Assembly (NCBI GenBank): GCA_964387775.1 | Contig: CAYLZO010000001.1 | Span: 1-64,000, forward strand | DNA length: 64,000 nucleotides | Reading direction: 5' to 3' | Source: CAYLZO01 sp964387775 | GTDB taxonomy: Bacteria > Chloroflexota > Anaerolineae > JAAYZQ01 | Shown: piece after piece, positions 1 to 7,608 of the stretch | How positions within the stretch are numbered: the stretch's first letter is position 1 | Layout of the letters: each line of letters starts with the position of its first letter | Translations under genes and position numbers: made by a program | Notes under the pieces: model-generated | Databases searched by the model: none | The model's input: the letters and a program-made list of their open reading frames with translations, nothing else | Told to the model about the DNA's origin: nothing

Positions 1-181
1 GGATGGCAGTGTCGGTCGGCGGCGGGGTCGGCGTGGGCGTGTGGGTGGCGGTAAAGAGCGGGCGCGCGGTCTTTGTCGGGGTCGGCGTGATCCGCGCCGA
101 TTCGCCGCCCACGGCGCAACCCAACAACGCGGCTGCCAGCAGAGCCGCCAGGATAGCCAAAACGAGCACTCTGTTTATCAC
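1..181 (-). CDS. lipoprotein, N-terminal part (runs off the window)
   Basis: The reading frame starts at a GTG at 181 and runs off the left edge. The first 22 residues form a lipoprotein signal: M-I-N-R, a hydrophobic stretch rich in L and A, then a lipobox L-L-G-C with Cys at residue 22. The next ~38 residues are Thr/Pro-rich (TPTPT-type), a typical flexible linker after the lipid anchor in Chloroflexota lipoproteins. A GGAG lies 12 bases upstream. The functional domain is outside the window, so only export and membrane anchoring can be inferred. Confidence 0.6.
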   Translation of the reverse strand, partial: MINRVLVLAILAALLAAALLGCAVGGESARITPTPTKTARPLFTATHTPTPTPPPTDTAI

Positions 182-203
182 GAATTCAATTTTCTCCAAG
201 CAA

Positions 204-231
204 CAATACCCAATATCTAATCCCTAATCCC
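204..231. repeat. short dispersed repeat of CAATACCC/CTAATCCC type
   Basis: A run of short CAATAYCC and CTAATCCC words. Similar runs occur at 39506-39534 and, in frame, inside polA at 54161-54183. It overlaps the 3' end of the alcohol dehydrogenase gene, whose TAG stop (224-226, minus strand) lies inside it. Confidence 0.5.
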
Positions 232-1249
232 CGATCTCCAGCACCGCCGCACCCTTGACCTCGCTGTCCTTGAGGCGCCGTAGCACCTCGTTGGCCTCCT
301 CCAGCGGGTAGACCTCGACGTCGGTGTGGATCGGGATCTCGGCGGCCAGCGGCAGGAATTCCTCGGCGTCCCGGCGGGTGAGGTTGGTCACGCTGCGCAT
401 CGTCTTTTCGCCGTAGAGCAGGTCGTAGGGCAGTTCGGGGATGGGGCTCATGTGGATGGCGTTGATGGCCAGCGTGCCGCCCTTGCGCAGGACGCGGAGC
501 ACTTCGGGCACCAGCCAGCCGGCCGGGGCAAAGGTGACGGCGCTGTCGAGCTTGGCCGGCGGCGTGTCCTGGGCCTCGCCGACCCAGGCGGCGCCCAGGT
601 CGCGGGCGTGCTGCTTGTGCTCCTCGCTCCGGGTAAAGACGTACACCTCGCAGTCCCAATGGCGGGCCATCTGGATGGTCACGTGGGCCGAGGCGCCAAA
701 GCCGTAGAGGCCCAATCGCTGTGGTCGGTCTCTGACCGTGCCACAGCCCGGCTCAATCTCGCTCAGCCGCAGCGAGCGGTAGCCGATGATGCCCGCGCAG
801 AGCAGGGGCGCCGCCTGCTCGTCGGGAAAGCCCTCGGGGAGCGGGTAGGTAAAGTCGGCGACCGAGACCACGTACTCGGCAAAGCCGCCGTCCACGTGCT
901 GGCCGGTGAAACGCGCGTTTTCGCACAGGTTCTCCAGGCTCTGCCGGCAGAACTCGCAGGTCTGGTCGGCAGAGTAGAGCCAGGGCACGCCCACCCGGTC
1001 GCCGGGCGAGAAGCGGGTCACGCCTTCGCCCAGGGCGTCCACCGTGCCGACGATCTGGTGGCCGGGCACGACGGGCAGCTTGGGGGTGGCGATCTCGCCC
1101 TCGACGAGGTGCAGGTCGGTGTGGCACACGCCGCAGGCCCGCACCTTGAGCCGGACCTGGCCTGGACCGGGCTCCGGCTGGGGCAGGTCGGTCAATTCTA
1201 ATGGTTTCTCTTCGACGGGTTTCGGCTCCCGCAGCACCATCGCCTTCAT
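224..1249 (-). CDS. zinc-dependent alcohol dehydrogenase family protein
   Basis: Medium-chain dehydrogenase of 341 aa, predicted to interconvert alcohols and aldehydes with NAD(P) in the cytoplasm. The catalytic zinc site is visible as GVCHTDLH near residue 40 with a following GH-(Q)-(I)-VG segment. The structural zinc Cys cluster is C-E-F-C...C-E near residues 95-105, and the nucleotide-binding glycine motif is LGLYGFGASAH near 175-185. The start was set at ATG 1249 (MKAMVL), because the longer frame adds only nonconserved residues. Oddity: eight residues (CGTVRDRP) sit between EPG and QRLGLYGFG, where relatives read straight through. They are encoded by the palindrome at 718-747. The gene stands alone. 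Substrate cannot be predicted. Confidence 0.88.
   Translation of the reverse strand: MKAMVLREPKPVEEKPLELTDLPQPEPGPGQVRLKVRACGVCHTDLHLVEGEIATPKLPVVPGHQIVGTVDALGEGVTRFSPGDRVGVPWLYSADQTCEFCRQSLENLCENARFTGQHVDGGFAEYVVSVADFTYPLPEGFPDEQAAPLLCAGIIGYRSLRLSEIEPGCGTVRDRPQRLGLYGFGASAHVTIQMARHWDCEVYVFTRSEEHKQHARDLGAAWVGEAQDTPPAKLDSAVTFAPAGWLVPEVLRVLRKGGTLAINAIHMSPIPELPYDLLYGEKTMRSVTNLTRRDAEEFLPLAAEIPIHTDVEVYPLEEANEVLRRLKDSEVKGAAVLEIGD
718..747. repeat. palindromic mini-element inserted in the alcohol dehydrogenase gene
   Basis: Inverted repeat with arms GCTGTGG/CCACAGC and inner TCGGTC/GACCG. On the minus strand its core, GGCACGGTCAGAGACCG, nearly matches the repeats around 33980-34030 and 34160-34208 (GGCACGGTCGGAGACCG). 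It accounts for an eight-codon in-frame insertion in the dehydrogenase. Confidence 0.6.
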
Positions 1250-1406
1250 ACGTCCCCCTTTGGGTCTCGTCACTGGGCGTCGGCTATTCTACCCCACTTT
1301 GGGAGGGCTGTCAACGAGTTGCGGACGGAAGGTAAAGTCGCCAAGCAGGAGAAAAATGGGCCTGAGCGGGGAGATTTCTGTCCAGGACCTCCCTTCAACG
1401 TCTAGA

Positions 1407-1682
1407 TTACAGGCCCTGGCCTGTGCTGAGCAGATAGGCGGCCAGAATCAGCAGCCCAATGCCCGCCAACATGATGAGCAGGGCGGTGGGCAACTCGGCA
1501 CATCCCTTTCGGCGGTTCTCCCTGGCATTTTGCATGATGGCGTCAGCCTTGGGCTTTTCGGAGGTCGGGCTTCTCATTTTGGACAGGGCAGCCCGCCGCC
1601 GGGTGTTGCCTTCCAGCAACAGGGCCGTGATCGCGGATCCCAGGATCAGGCCCAGGCCGAGGTAACATCCTGTAGATTCCAT
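1407..1682 (-). CDS. small membrane protein, unknown function
   Basis: A 91-aa protein starting at ATG 1682 (MESTGCYLG), preceded by AAGGAG seven bases upstream. Two hydrophobic segments are visible, near residues 5-22 and 66-88, separated by a basic, Arg/Lys-rich middle (NTRRR, ENRRK). That arrangement suggests a two-pass membrane protein with a cytoplasmic loop. It sits alone between convergent and divergent neighbours. No family was recognised. Confidence 0.55.
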   Translation of the reverse strand: MESTGCYLGLGLILGSAITALLLEGNTRRRAALSKMRSPTSEKPKADAIMQNARENRRKGCAELPTALLIMLAGIGLLILAAYLLSTGQGL

Positions 1683-1816
1683 CGTGTCTCCTTGCTCTGA
1701 CCAGTGACCAGACGGACATCTGTTCGATTTCCATTCTACCATCACAGCCCAGGCGTGTCAACCGGGCTGCAGCGTTTCTGGCCGGTGAGGACCGCTGCTG
1801 TAAGCAGGTAAACGCC

Positions 1817-1845
1817 TTGGTAAAATCCCCCGGCTGTGTTATACT
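1817..1845 (+). promoter_or_regulatory. sigma70-type promoter for the rlmI-like gene (leaderless)
   Basis: TTGGTA (1817-1822), 17-base spacer, TATACT (1840-1845). The ATG at 1852 is only seven bases after the -10 box, so transcription should start at or next to the start codon. There is no Shine-Dalgarno. Confidence 0.6.
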
Positions 1846-1851
1846 CGTCCC

Positions 1852-3069
1852 ATGAGCGACAAACTTGCCACTGTAGTTTTGAAGCGGGGCCGGGAGAAAC
1901 CGGTCCGCAACCGCCACCCCTGGGTCTTTTCGGGGGCCATCCACCGCGTCGAGGGCCGTGCCGAGGACGGCGACCTGGTGCGCGTGGCCGACAGCCGGAG
2001 GCGCTACCTGGCGACCGGCTATTGGAACGACCACTCGCAGATCACCGTCCGGCTGCTCACCTGGGACGCCGGCGAGGAGCTAGACGTCGGCTTTTGGCGG
2101 CGCCGGTTGGCGCAGTCCATCCACGGGCGGCGTCGCCTGGCCGCCGACGCCGCCACCGACGCCTACCGCCTGGTCTACGCCGAAGCCGACGGCCTGCCGG
2201 GCCTGATCGTGGACCGCTACGGCGACTGGCTTGTGGTCCAGTGCCTGGCGCTGGGCATGGCCCGCCGCCGCGACGAGATCGTGTCCCTGCTGGCCGACTC
2301 CGAATTGTGGGCCGAGCAAGGGCTCGCGCCGCCGCTGGGCCTCTACGCCCGGGACGACGCCCACGTCCGGCGCAAAGAGGGTCTATCGCTGGAGACGGGC
2401 ACCGTGTGGGGAAAAGCCCCGCCCGAAAGGATAGAGATCGTCGAGCAGGGCCATCGCTTCCTGGTGGACGTGCGGCAGGGGCACAAGACCGGCTTTTACC
2501 TCGACCAGCGGGAGAATCGGCTGCGGGCGGCGGGCCGCTGTGCCGGCGCCGACGTTCTGAACGCCTTTGCCTACACCGGCGGCTTTGGGGTCTATGCCGG
2601 GCGGGCCGGCGCGGGCTCGGTCGTCAACGTCGATACCTCCGCCGAGGCTCTGGCCCTGGCCGAGGAGAACCTGGTCCTCAACGGCTGTCCGGCCCAGGAA
2701 ATGGTCGTCGGCGACGTGTTCCAGGTGCTGCGCGACTATCGCGACGAAGGCCGCACCTTTGACGTCGCCATCCTCGATCCGCCCCAGTTCGCAACCTCCC
2801 AGGCCCAGGTCCGCGACGCCACGCGGGGGTACAAGGACGTAAACCTGCTGGCCATGCAGTTGTTGCGGCCGGGCGGCTCGCTGATCACCTTCTCCTGCTC
2901 GGGCCGGGTGAGCGCCGACCTCTTTCAGAAGGTCGTCTTTGGCGCCAGCGTGGACGCCAGGCGCGACGTACAGATCCTGGAGCGTTTGGCCCAGGGTCCC
3001 GACCATCCTGTCCTCCTCACCTTTCCCGAATCGGAGTATCTCAAGGGGTTTCTCTGCCGGGTTTGGTGA
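1852..3069 (+). CDS. rlmI: class I rRNA (cytosine-C5)-methyltransferase, RlmI family
   Basis: A 405-aa SAM-dependent methyltransferase resembling RlmI (23S rRNA m5C1962). The N-terminal ~75 residues form a PUA domain with the typical KRGREKPVRNRHPWVFSGAI opening. A central linker follows, then a Rossmann methyltransferase domain with motif NAFAYTGGFGVYAGRAG (motif I), a D-x-S acidic end of strand 2 (VDTSAEAL) and the catalytic-loop motif DPPQFA (motif IV). A second Cys-bearing motif, TFSCSGRVS, is also present. Length and domain order match the family. A promoter lies immediately upstream and predicts a leaderless mRNA. The exact target base is inferred from the family. Confidence 0.9.
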   Translation: MSDKLATVVLKRGREKPVRNRHPWVFSGAIHRVEGRAEDGDLVRVADSRRRYLATGYWNDHSQITVRLLTWDAGEELDVGFWRRRLAQSIHGRRRLAADAATDAYRLVYAEADGLPGLIVDRYGDWLVVQCLALGMARRRDEIVSLLADSELWAEQGLAPPLGLYARDDAHVRRKEGLSLETGTVWGKAPPERIEIVEQGHRFLVDVRQGHKTGFYLDQRENRLRAAGRCAGADVLNAFAYTGGFGVYAGRAGAGSVVNVDTSAEALALAEENLVLNGCPAQEMVVGDVFQVLRDYRDEGRTFDVAILDPPQFATSQAQVRDATRGYKDVNLLAMQLLRPGGSLITFSCSGRVSADLFQKVVFGASVDARRDVQILERLAQGPDHPVLLTFPESEYLKGFLCRVW

Positions 3070-3090
3070 GGGCCAATCCCCACTATCGGC

Positions 3091-3720
3091 TCACTTGCTC
3101 ACCCGAAATCGACACGCCCCGTCACCGAGGGCGATGCAGGCCGTCTCTTCGACCAGGTGCTTCTGGTCTGTGGCCCACTCCATCATCTCGGCGATGATGG
3201 AGGCTGGGATGTAGCACACGGGTTTGGTCACCGGCCGGTTCTGCCTCTCGGAGCGGCGGGCGATCTCGGCGCAATAGTGACAATCCTCGATGGATAGCAC
3301 AAAGGCGTCGCCCTGGTCTTCGAGGCGATAGGTGGCGCCGTACATCTCTTCCCCCTGGTCCACGAGTTTGTCCAGGACGATCTGCATCCGCTTGGCAGTG
3401 GGCAGCAGCTTGAGGGCCATGCCGCTGACGGCGAACTGGGCCGGTCGCTGCTTACGGATCTCGGCCGCGCCCAGCCGCCCGCCCCGGAGAAAGATGGGCT
3501 TGGCCCCCCGCGCGCCAAAGATCTCATAGATGTTGGCCAGCAGCTCCGAATACTGGCTGACCGTAATGCTGGGGCTGTCGTCCATGGGGGGCATGTGATC
3601 GGCGTACTCGGACAGGTTTGCCTGCCTGAGGAGCATAATCAAGCTCCGGCGGCCCATCATCTCTTCCACCTGGCTGAAGAGGATGTTGAGCAGCATCGAG
3701 GGTATCCGTTTCTCTGTCAT
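3091..3720 (-). CDS. V4R (4-vinyl reductase) domain protein
   Basis: A 209-aa protein with a C-terminal V4R domain, a small-molecule-binding fold found in bacteriochlorophyll biosynthesis and in ligand-sensing regulators. The domain shows its usual Cys/His pattern: CHYCAEI near residue 150, then PVCYIPASI, and a final ETACIALGDGACRF just before the C-terminus. The N-terminal half is helical with no recognised domain; it may dimerise. It is transcribed from an extended -10 promoter divergent from the gene at 3943. No enzymatic partner is adjacent, so a sensor role is only a guess. Confidence 0.75.
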   Translation of the reverse strand: MTEKRIPSMLLNILFSQVEEMMGRRSLIMLLRQANLSEYADHMPPMDDSPSITVSQYSELLANIYEIFGARGAKPIFLRGGRLGAAEIRKQRPAQFAVSGMALKLLPTAKRMQIVLDKLVDQGEEMYGATYRLEDQGDAFVLSIEDCHYCAEIARRSERQNRPVTKPVCYIPASIIAEMMEWATDQKHLVEETACIALGDGACRFRVSK

Positions 3721-3757
3721 GAACGTCTCCTTTTCCTCCCTGATCCGTTGTTTGTTG

Positions 3758-3766
3758 ATTATACCA
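3758..3766 (-). promoter_or_regulatory. extended -10 promoter for the V4R gene
   Basis: On the minus strand TGGTATAAT (TG at -15/-14 plus a perfect TATAAT). No good -35 at 17 bases, which is acceptable for an extended -10 promoter. It lies 38 bases upstream of the start codon. Confidence 0.5.
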
Positions 3767-3813
3767 CAGATCGGCGCGAATGTCCTAGCCGAATACCAAA
3801 ATTCGACCAGCTA

Positions 3814-3822
3814 TGGTATAAT
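3814..3822 (+). promoter_or_regulatory. extended -10 promoter for the gene at 3943
   Basis: TGGTATAAT on the plus strand, diverging from the matching box at 3758. It would give a leader of about 110 bases carrying the GC-rich palindrome at 3854-3889. Confidence 0.5.
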
Positions 3823-3853
3823 CTCGTCGGATGGGAAAGCATCATCGCTTGGA

Positions 3854-3889
3854 GCCCCGTCCCCGGGGCGACGTCCCCGACAGGGGTGC
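3854..3889. repeat. GC-rich palindromic repeat in a 5' leader
   Basis: GCCCCGTCCCCGGGGC followed by GTCCCC...GGGG, giving one or two stable hairpins. A related palindrome lies in frame inside the glycosyltransferase gene at 43761-43810. In this leader it could affect translation of the next gene. Confidence 0.45.
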
Positions 3890-3942
3890 TGCGAGCAAAG
3901 TGGATATTTCTTGAGGTTCGCCGATTCAGGGAGGAGGTGCCG

Positions 3943-4572
3943 ATGAAGCGTCTACAGGAGCTGGTTCCAGTGCTTCTGTCAAAGCCGACGCCAAAAGTGC
4001 TCGTGGATTTGCAGGGGGCCTTGCTGGCGTTCGATGGGGAGGTGCCGGTGGCGTCTCGGGCTCTGGAGATCGCCGGGCGCTTTCACGGCTATCTGAGCGA
4101 GTTGCAGAGCAAGATCGCGGCCCGCGACTACAGCGAACTGGCCTCACAGTTGGACATCGGCGCGGTGGGCTCGGTGGCCCTGGAAAACCTGGTGGCCAGT
4201 GAGGGCAAGCACTTCTGGCAAAGCCTGCTTCTGGGCGGCCTGGGCGAATCGCTGATGGTTGCCGCCAGCCGCCAGTACGTCAAGGGCTGGGAGGTCGAGA
4301 CCGGGTTGGTGCACAGCCAGGCAGCCTGGTACCTGGCCGAGACCCTGTGGCACGCCTCGGCCGAGATGCAGTCCGACCCTTCGCCACGCCCACAGGGCAC
4401 AGGACAGGACCTGGCCCCGGAGGATCGCTGGCAGGCCATCCAGACCCTGCTGGCCCCGGCCTACGATCCCGACGTGCCCGCGCCCGACAAGGCCGCGCTG
4501 CTGGGCCGCGTCTTCCAGATGTTGCTGTTGATCTACCTGGCGCGGCTGATAGGAGCAGATGCGAAGAATTAG
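3943..4572 (+). CDS. hypothetical protein
   Basis: A 209-aa soluble protein beginning at ATG 3943 with GGAGGT six bases before it. It is mostly helical and Leu/Ala-rich, with no signal peptide and no catalytic motif that I recognise. A proline/serine-rich loop (SPRPQG) lies near residue 150, and the last 25 residues are strongly hydrophobic and may be a buried or membrane-associated helix. The DUF4058 gene starts about 20 bases downstream on the same strand, so the two are probably co-transcribed. Function unknown. Confidence 0.65.
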   Translation: MKRLQELVPVLLSKPTPKVLVDLQGALLAFDGEVPVASRALEIAGRFHGYLSELQSKIAARDYSELASQLDIGAVGSVALENLVASEGKHFWQSLLLGGLGESLMVAASRQYVKGWEVETGLVHSQAAWYLAETLWHASAEMQSDPSPRPQGTGQDLAPEDRWQAIQTLLAPAYDPDVPAPDKAALLGRVFQMLLLIYLARLIGADAKN

Positions 4573-4593
4573 CGGATGGACAGGAGGTACCTG

Positions 4594-5421
4594 ATGCCCA
4601 GTCCTTTCCCCGGCATGGACCCTTACCTGGAGGCGCCGGCCCTCTGGCCGGGCGTGCACCAGCGGCTCATCACCTACATCGCCGACGCCCTCCAGCCCGA
4701 GTTGCGGCCCCGTTACCACGCCCGCATCGGCGAGCGGCTCTACGTGGTCCAGACCGCCCACACCCTCTACCCCGACGTGACCCTGGTCGAGCGGCCCGTC
4801 CGCGAGACGCTGGTCATAGACCGGCCCCAGATGGACTTTGTCGCCCAGGACGAGCCGGACGAGCGGGACGAGCCCGTCCGCGTCGCCGTTGAGCCGACCG
4901 AGGTGCGCGAGCCCTACGTCGAGATCGTGCACACCGACGGCGGCGAGGTGGTCACCGTCATCGAGGTGCTCAGCCCGGCCAACAAGGCGCCCGGCGAGGG
5001 CCACCAACTCTACCGCCGCAAGCAGCAGGAGGTCCTGGGCAGCGACGCCCACCTGGTCGAGATCGACCTGCTGTCGGAGGGGCTGCCCACCGTCACCGTG
5101 CCCGAGGTTCTGCGGGCCGGCATCGAGCCGCACCGCTACCTGGTCTGCGTCAACCGCGCCTCCAACCGCTTCGAGTTCGAGCTCTATCCCGTCCCCCTGC
5201 CGCGTCGCCTGCCCCGCGTCGGCGTGCCGCTCCTTCAGCCCGACGACGACGTGGTGCTGAACCTGCCGGCCATCTTTGACGTGTGCTACGACAACGGCGG
5301 CTACGCCGATTTCGTGGACTATGGCCGGCCGCCCCTCGTCCCGCTGACGGACGAGGAGGCAGCCTGGATGGACCAGCTTTTTGAGGAAGAGACAGACACC
5401 GATGCCAACACAGAAGAATGA
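4594..5421 (+). CDS. DUF4058 family protein
   Basis: A 275-aa protein with the signature opening MPSPFPGMDPYLE of DUF4058. This is followed by W-P-G-V-H and a central VEIVHTDGGEVVTVIEVLSP strand, which resembles the D/E-x-K core of PD-(D/E)XK-like folds (VIEVLSPANK). The start was placed at ATG 4594, which has AGGAGGT ideally spaced, rather than at 4576. DUF4058 proteins are common in Cyanobacteria and Chloroflexota and have no proven function. Its 3' end overlaps the next gene by 20 bases, so the two are translationally linked. Confidence 0.82.
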   Translation: MPSPFPGMDPYLEAPALWPGVHQRLITYIADALQPELRPRYHARIGERLYVVQTAHTLYPDVTLVERPVRETLVIDRPQMDFVAQDEPDERDEPVRVAVEPTEVREPYVEIVHTDGGEVVTVIEVLSPANKAPGEGHQLYRRKQQEVLGSDAHLVEIDLLSEGLPTVTVPEVLRAGIEPHRYLVCVNRASNRFEFELYPVPLPRRLPRVGVPLLQPDDDVVLNLPAIFDVCYDNGGYADFVDYGRPPLVPLTDEEAAWMDQLFEEETDTDANTEE

Positions 5422-6760
5422 CCTGCGTTACGACGCCGTCGTCTTTGACGTCGGCGGCACGCTTCTTGGATTTCACGAACGGGGGCCGTTCCAGGAATTC
5501 CTGGCCGAGGCCGGCCTCCCCGGCGACGACGACGATGCCCGCGAGTTTCATCATCGCCTCATCTCGGTCATCGTCGCCAATCGCGACGGCGCCCAGGGAC
5601 TGGGGGCCAGCGAGGCCGAGCTGCGCGATTGGTGGCGGGGCAATTTCGGCCAGACCTGGCCCGACCGCCCCGACCTGGCCGAGGAGATGCTACGCTGGCT
5701 CTTTGGGGGCCGCTTCGACCGGCTCTACGACGACGTGCTGCCGGCCTTGGAGGCGCTACGCGCTCTGGGCCTGCCCCTGGGCGTGCTTTCCAACTTTGGC
5801 GCCAATCTCTGCGAGGTGCTGGAGCGCTTTGACCTGCTCCGCTTCTTCGAGTTCGTCGTCATCTCGGCCGAGGTGGGGCTGGCCAAGCCCGATCCCCGCA
5901 TCTTTGAGATCGTCGTCGAAAAGGCGGGCGTGCCCCGTCAGCGGCTGCTCTACGTGGGCGACCACGTCGGCGACGACATCGAGGGGGCGACCGGCGCTGG
6001 CCTCGACGCGGTACTCATCGACCGGGGCGACCGCCAGCCCGAGGCTCTCTGCCCCCGCATCCACAGCCTGCGGGAGCTGACCCGCTACGTCCGGTCGCCC
6101 GTGCGCCCGGCGCGGGCCATCGTCTTTGACATGGACGGGGTAGTGCTCGACTCGATGCCCGCCCACCTGCGCACCTGGCAGCAGGCCCTGGCGCCGCTTG
6201 GCATCGAGCTGGCGGCCGACGACCTCTATCCGCTGGAGGGCATGCCCACCGAGCGCACGGCCCAACGGCTGACGGAAAAGCTCCTGGGCCAGCCCTGCTC
6301 CGAGGACGAGGCCCGGCGCCTGGCCGAAGCGAAACGGGCCTACTTTCGCCAGACCTTCGAGCCCAAGCTGGTGCCCGGCGTCGGCCCGCTGCTCTACGAC
6401 CTGCAGGGGCGCGGCTACCGGCTGGGGCTCGTCACCGGCAGCGCCCGCCGCGTGGTGGACGAGAGCCTGGCCCCCACCGGCGTCGCCGGCCTCTTCGACG
6501 CCGGCGTCGCCGGCGACGAGGTGATGCACGGCAAGCCCGACCCTGAGCCCTACCGCCTCGCCGCCGAGCGCCTGGGCCTGTCGCCCGCCGAGTGCCTGGC
6601 CGTGGAGAACGCGCCGCTGGGCATCCGCTCGGCCAGGGCGGCGGGGATGGCCTGCGTGGCCTTGCAGACGACCCTCCCTGCCGCCCGGCTGGCTGAGGCC
6701 GGCGCCGACCCGGTCTTTGCCGACGCCGGAGCCTTGCGCGCCTGGCTGTTGGCCTCCTAG
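5402..6760 (+). CDS. fusion of two HAD-family hydrolases
   Basis: A 452-aa protein made of two complete haloacid-dehalogenase domains. Domain 1 (about residues 10-220) has motif I FDVGGTLL, motif II VLSNFG, a Lys in LAKPDP and motif IV YVGDHVGDD. Domain 2 (about 230-450) has FDMDGVVLDS, LVTGSA, HGKPDP and AVENAPLGI, and resembles beta-phosphoglucomutase-type phosphatases. In domain 1 the second aspartate of motif I is Gly (DVGGT), so the usual acid/base residue is missing and its activity may differ. Overlap with the DUF4058 gene implies coupled translation. Substrates are unknown, most likely small phosphorylated metabolites. Confidence 0.85.
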   Translation: MPTQKNDLRYDAVVFDVGGTLLGFHERGPFQEFLAEAGLPGDDDDAREFHHRLISVIVANRDGAQGLGASEAELRDWWRGNFGQTWPDRPDLAEEMLRWLFGGRFDRLYDDVLPALEALRALGLPLGVLSNFGANLCEVLERFDLLRFFEFVVISAEVGLAKPDPRIFEIVVEKAGVPRQRLLYVGDHVGDDIEGATGAGLDAVLIDRGDRQPEALCPRIHSLRELTRYVRSPVRPARAIVFDMDGVVLDSMPAHLRTWQQALAPLGIELAADDLYPLEGMPTERTAQRLTEKLLGQPCSEDEARRLAEAKRAYFRQTFEPKLVPGVGPLLYDLQGRGYRLGLVTGSARRVVDESLAPTGVAGLFDAGVAGDEVMHGKPDPEPYRLAAERLGLSPAECLAVENAPLGIRSARAAGMACVALQTTLPAARLAEAGADPVFADAGALRAWLLAS

Positions 6761-6780
6761 CCCAAAAGATAGTCCCACGA

Positions 6781-6813
6781 CCCCGACTCTGGTCAGAGTC
6801 GGGGTTCTTTTTT
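6781..6813 (+). terminator. intrinsic terminator after the HAD gene
   Basis: Perfect stem CCCCGACTCT/AGAGTCGGGG with a four-base loop, followed by TTCTTTTTTT. It begins 20 bases after the HAD stop codon. Confidence 0.9.
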
Positions 6814-6821
6814 GGAACCTT

Positions 6822-7550
6822 TTGGGGCGAGCCAGCGTCTACGAGTCGTGTCTGCAGAACGGCCCGGCCGTAGCCCAGACTTCGAAGCCGGCCGCTGGCT
6901 ACAACACGGCGGAGACGATCACGGTCGTCGGCCGCGGCTCGGTCCGCATCGAGCCCGACATCGCCCGGGTGAGTGTCGGCGTCGAGACGATGGCCGAGAC
7001 CATCGCCGAGGCGGTCGAGGAAAACGAGGCCCAGATGGACAGCATCCTGGCCGCGCTGGAAGAGGCCGGCATTGCCGAGAAGGACATCCAGACGATGAAC
7101 TATAGCATCTACCTGGAGCGCTACCCGGAGCCGATGCCCCGCTCGGTCGAAGGGGAAAACGAGGAGCCCCAGCCCCAGTATCGGGTCTCGAACGTGGTCA
7201 ACGTCACCGTGCGCGATCTGGACACGGTGGGCGACGTGCTGGACGCCGTCATCGAGGCGGGCGCCAACAACATCTGGGGCGTGAGCTTTGGCCTGGATGA
7301 CCGCGAGGCGGCCCAGGCCGACGCCCGGGCCGACGCCATCGACGACGCCCTGGCCCGCGCCGAGGCCCTGGCCGAGCTGAACGGGGTCGAACTCGGTCCC
7401 GTCATGTCGGTCAGTGAGGTCGTGGGCAACGGTGGCTTCCCCATGGCCATAGAGGTGGAGGAGCGGGCCGTTTCGGGCGGCGGCTCGATCAGCCCCGGCG
7501 AGCTGGAGATCGGCTATCAGGTGCAGGTGACCTACTTTATCGAGCGGTAG
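6822..7550 (+). CDS. SIMPL (DUF541) domain protein, N-terminus uncertain
   Basis: The SIMPL domain spans nearly the whole product: ITVVGRGSV opening, VSVGVETMAETIAEAV, an NYSIYLERYP strand, VVNVTVRDLD and a C-terminal YQVQVTYFIER. SIMPL proteins are normally exported or lipid-anchored. Here the frame runs back into the terminator at 6781-6813 without a signal peptide. The only weak start is a TTG at 6822 with no clear ribosome site. Residues near CLQNGPAVAQ look like the end of a lost lipoprotein signal. The gene is either 5'-truncated or joined wrongly in assembly. Its TAG stop lies in a palindrome (7547-7573). Confidence 0.6.
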   Translation: MGRASVYESCLQNGPAVAQTSKPAAGYNTAETITVVGRGSVRIEPDIARVSVGVETMAETIAEAVEENEAQMDSILAALEEAGIAEKDIQTMNYSIYLERYPEPMPRSVEGENEEPQPQYRVSNVVNVTVRDLDTVGDVLDAVIEAGANNIWGVSFGLDDREAAQADARADAIDDALARAEALAELNGVELGPVMSVSEVVGNGGFPMAIEVEERAVSGGGSISPGELEIGYQVQVTYFIER

Positions 7551-7573
7551 AGCAGGCTTGAAGCTTGCCCCAC
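7547..7573. repeat. palindromic repeat GTAGRGCARG...GCTTGCCCCAC
   Basis: GTAGAGCAGGCTTGAAGC then TTGCCCCAC. Same type as the perfect palindrome at 41775-41801. It supplies the TAG stop of the SIMPL gene. Confidence 0.5.
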
Positions 7574-7602
7574 GAGCCTCCCGCAGGTCTGCGGGAGGCT
7601 CG
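7573..7602. terminator. bidirectional hairpin terminator between convergent genes
   Basis: A 14-bp perfect stem, CGAGCCTCCCGCAG/CTGCGGGAGGCTCG, with a two-base loop, between the ends of the convergent SIMPL and 7609 genes. A short T run follows on the plus strand. Confidence 0.7.
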
Positions 7603-7608
7603 TTTGCG

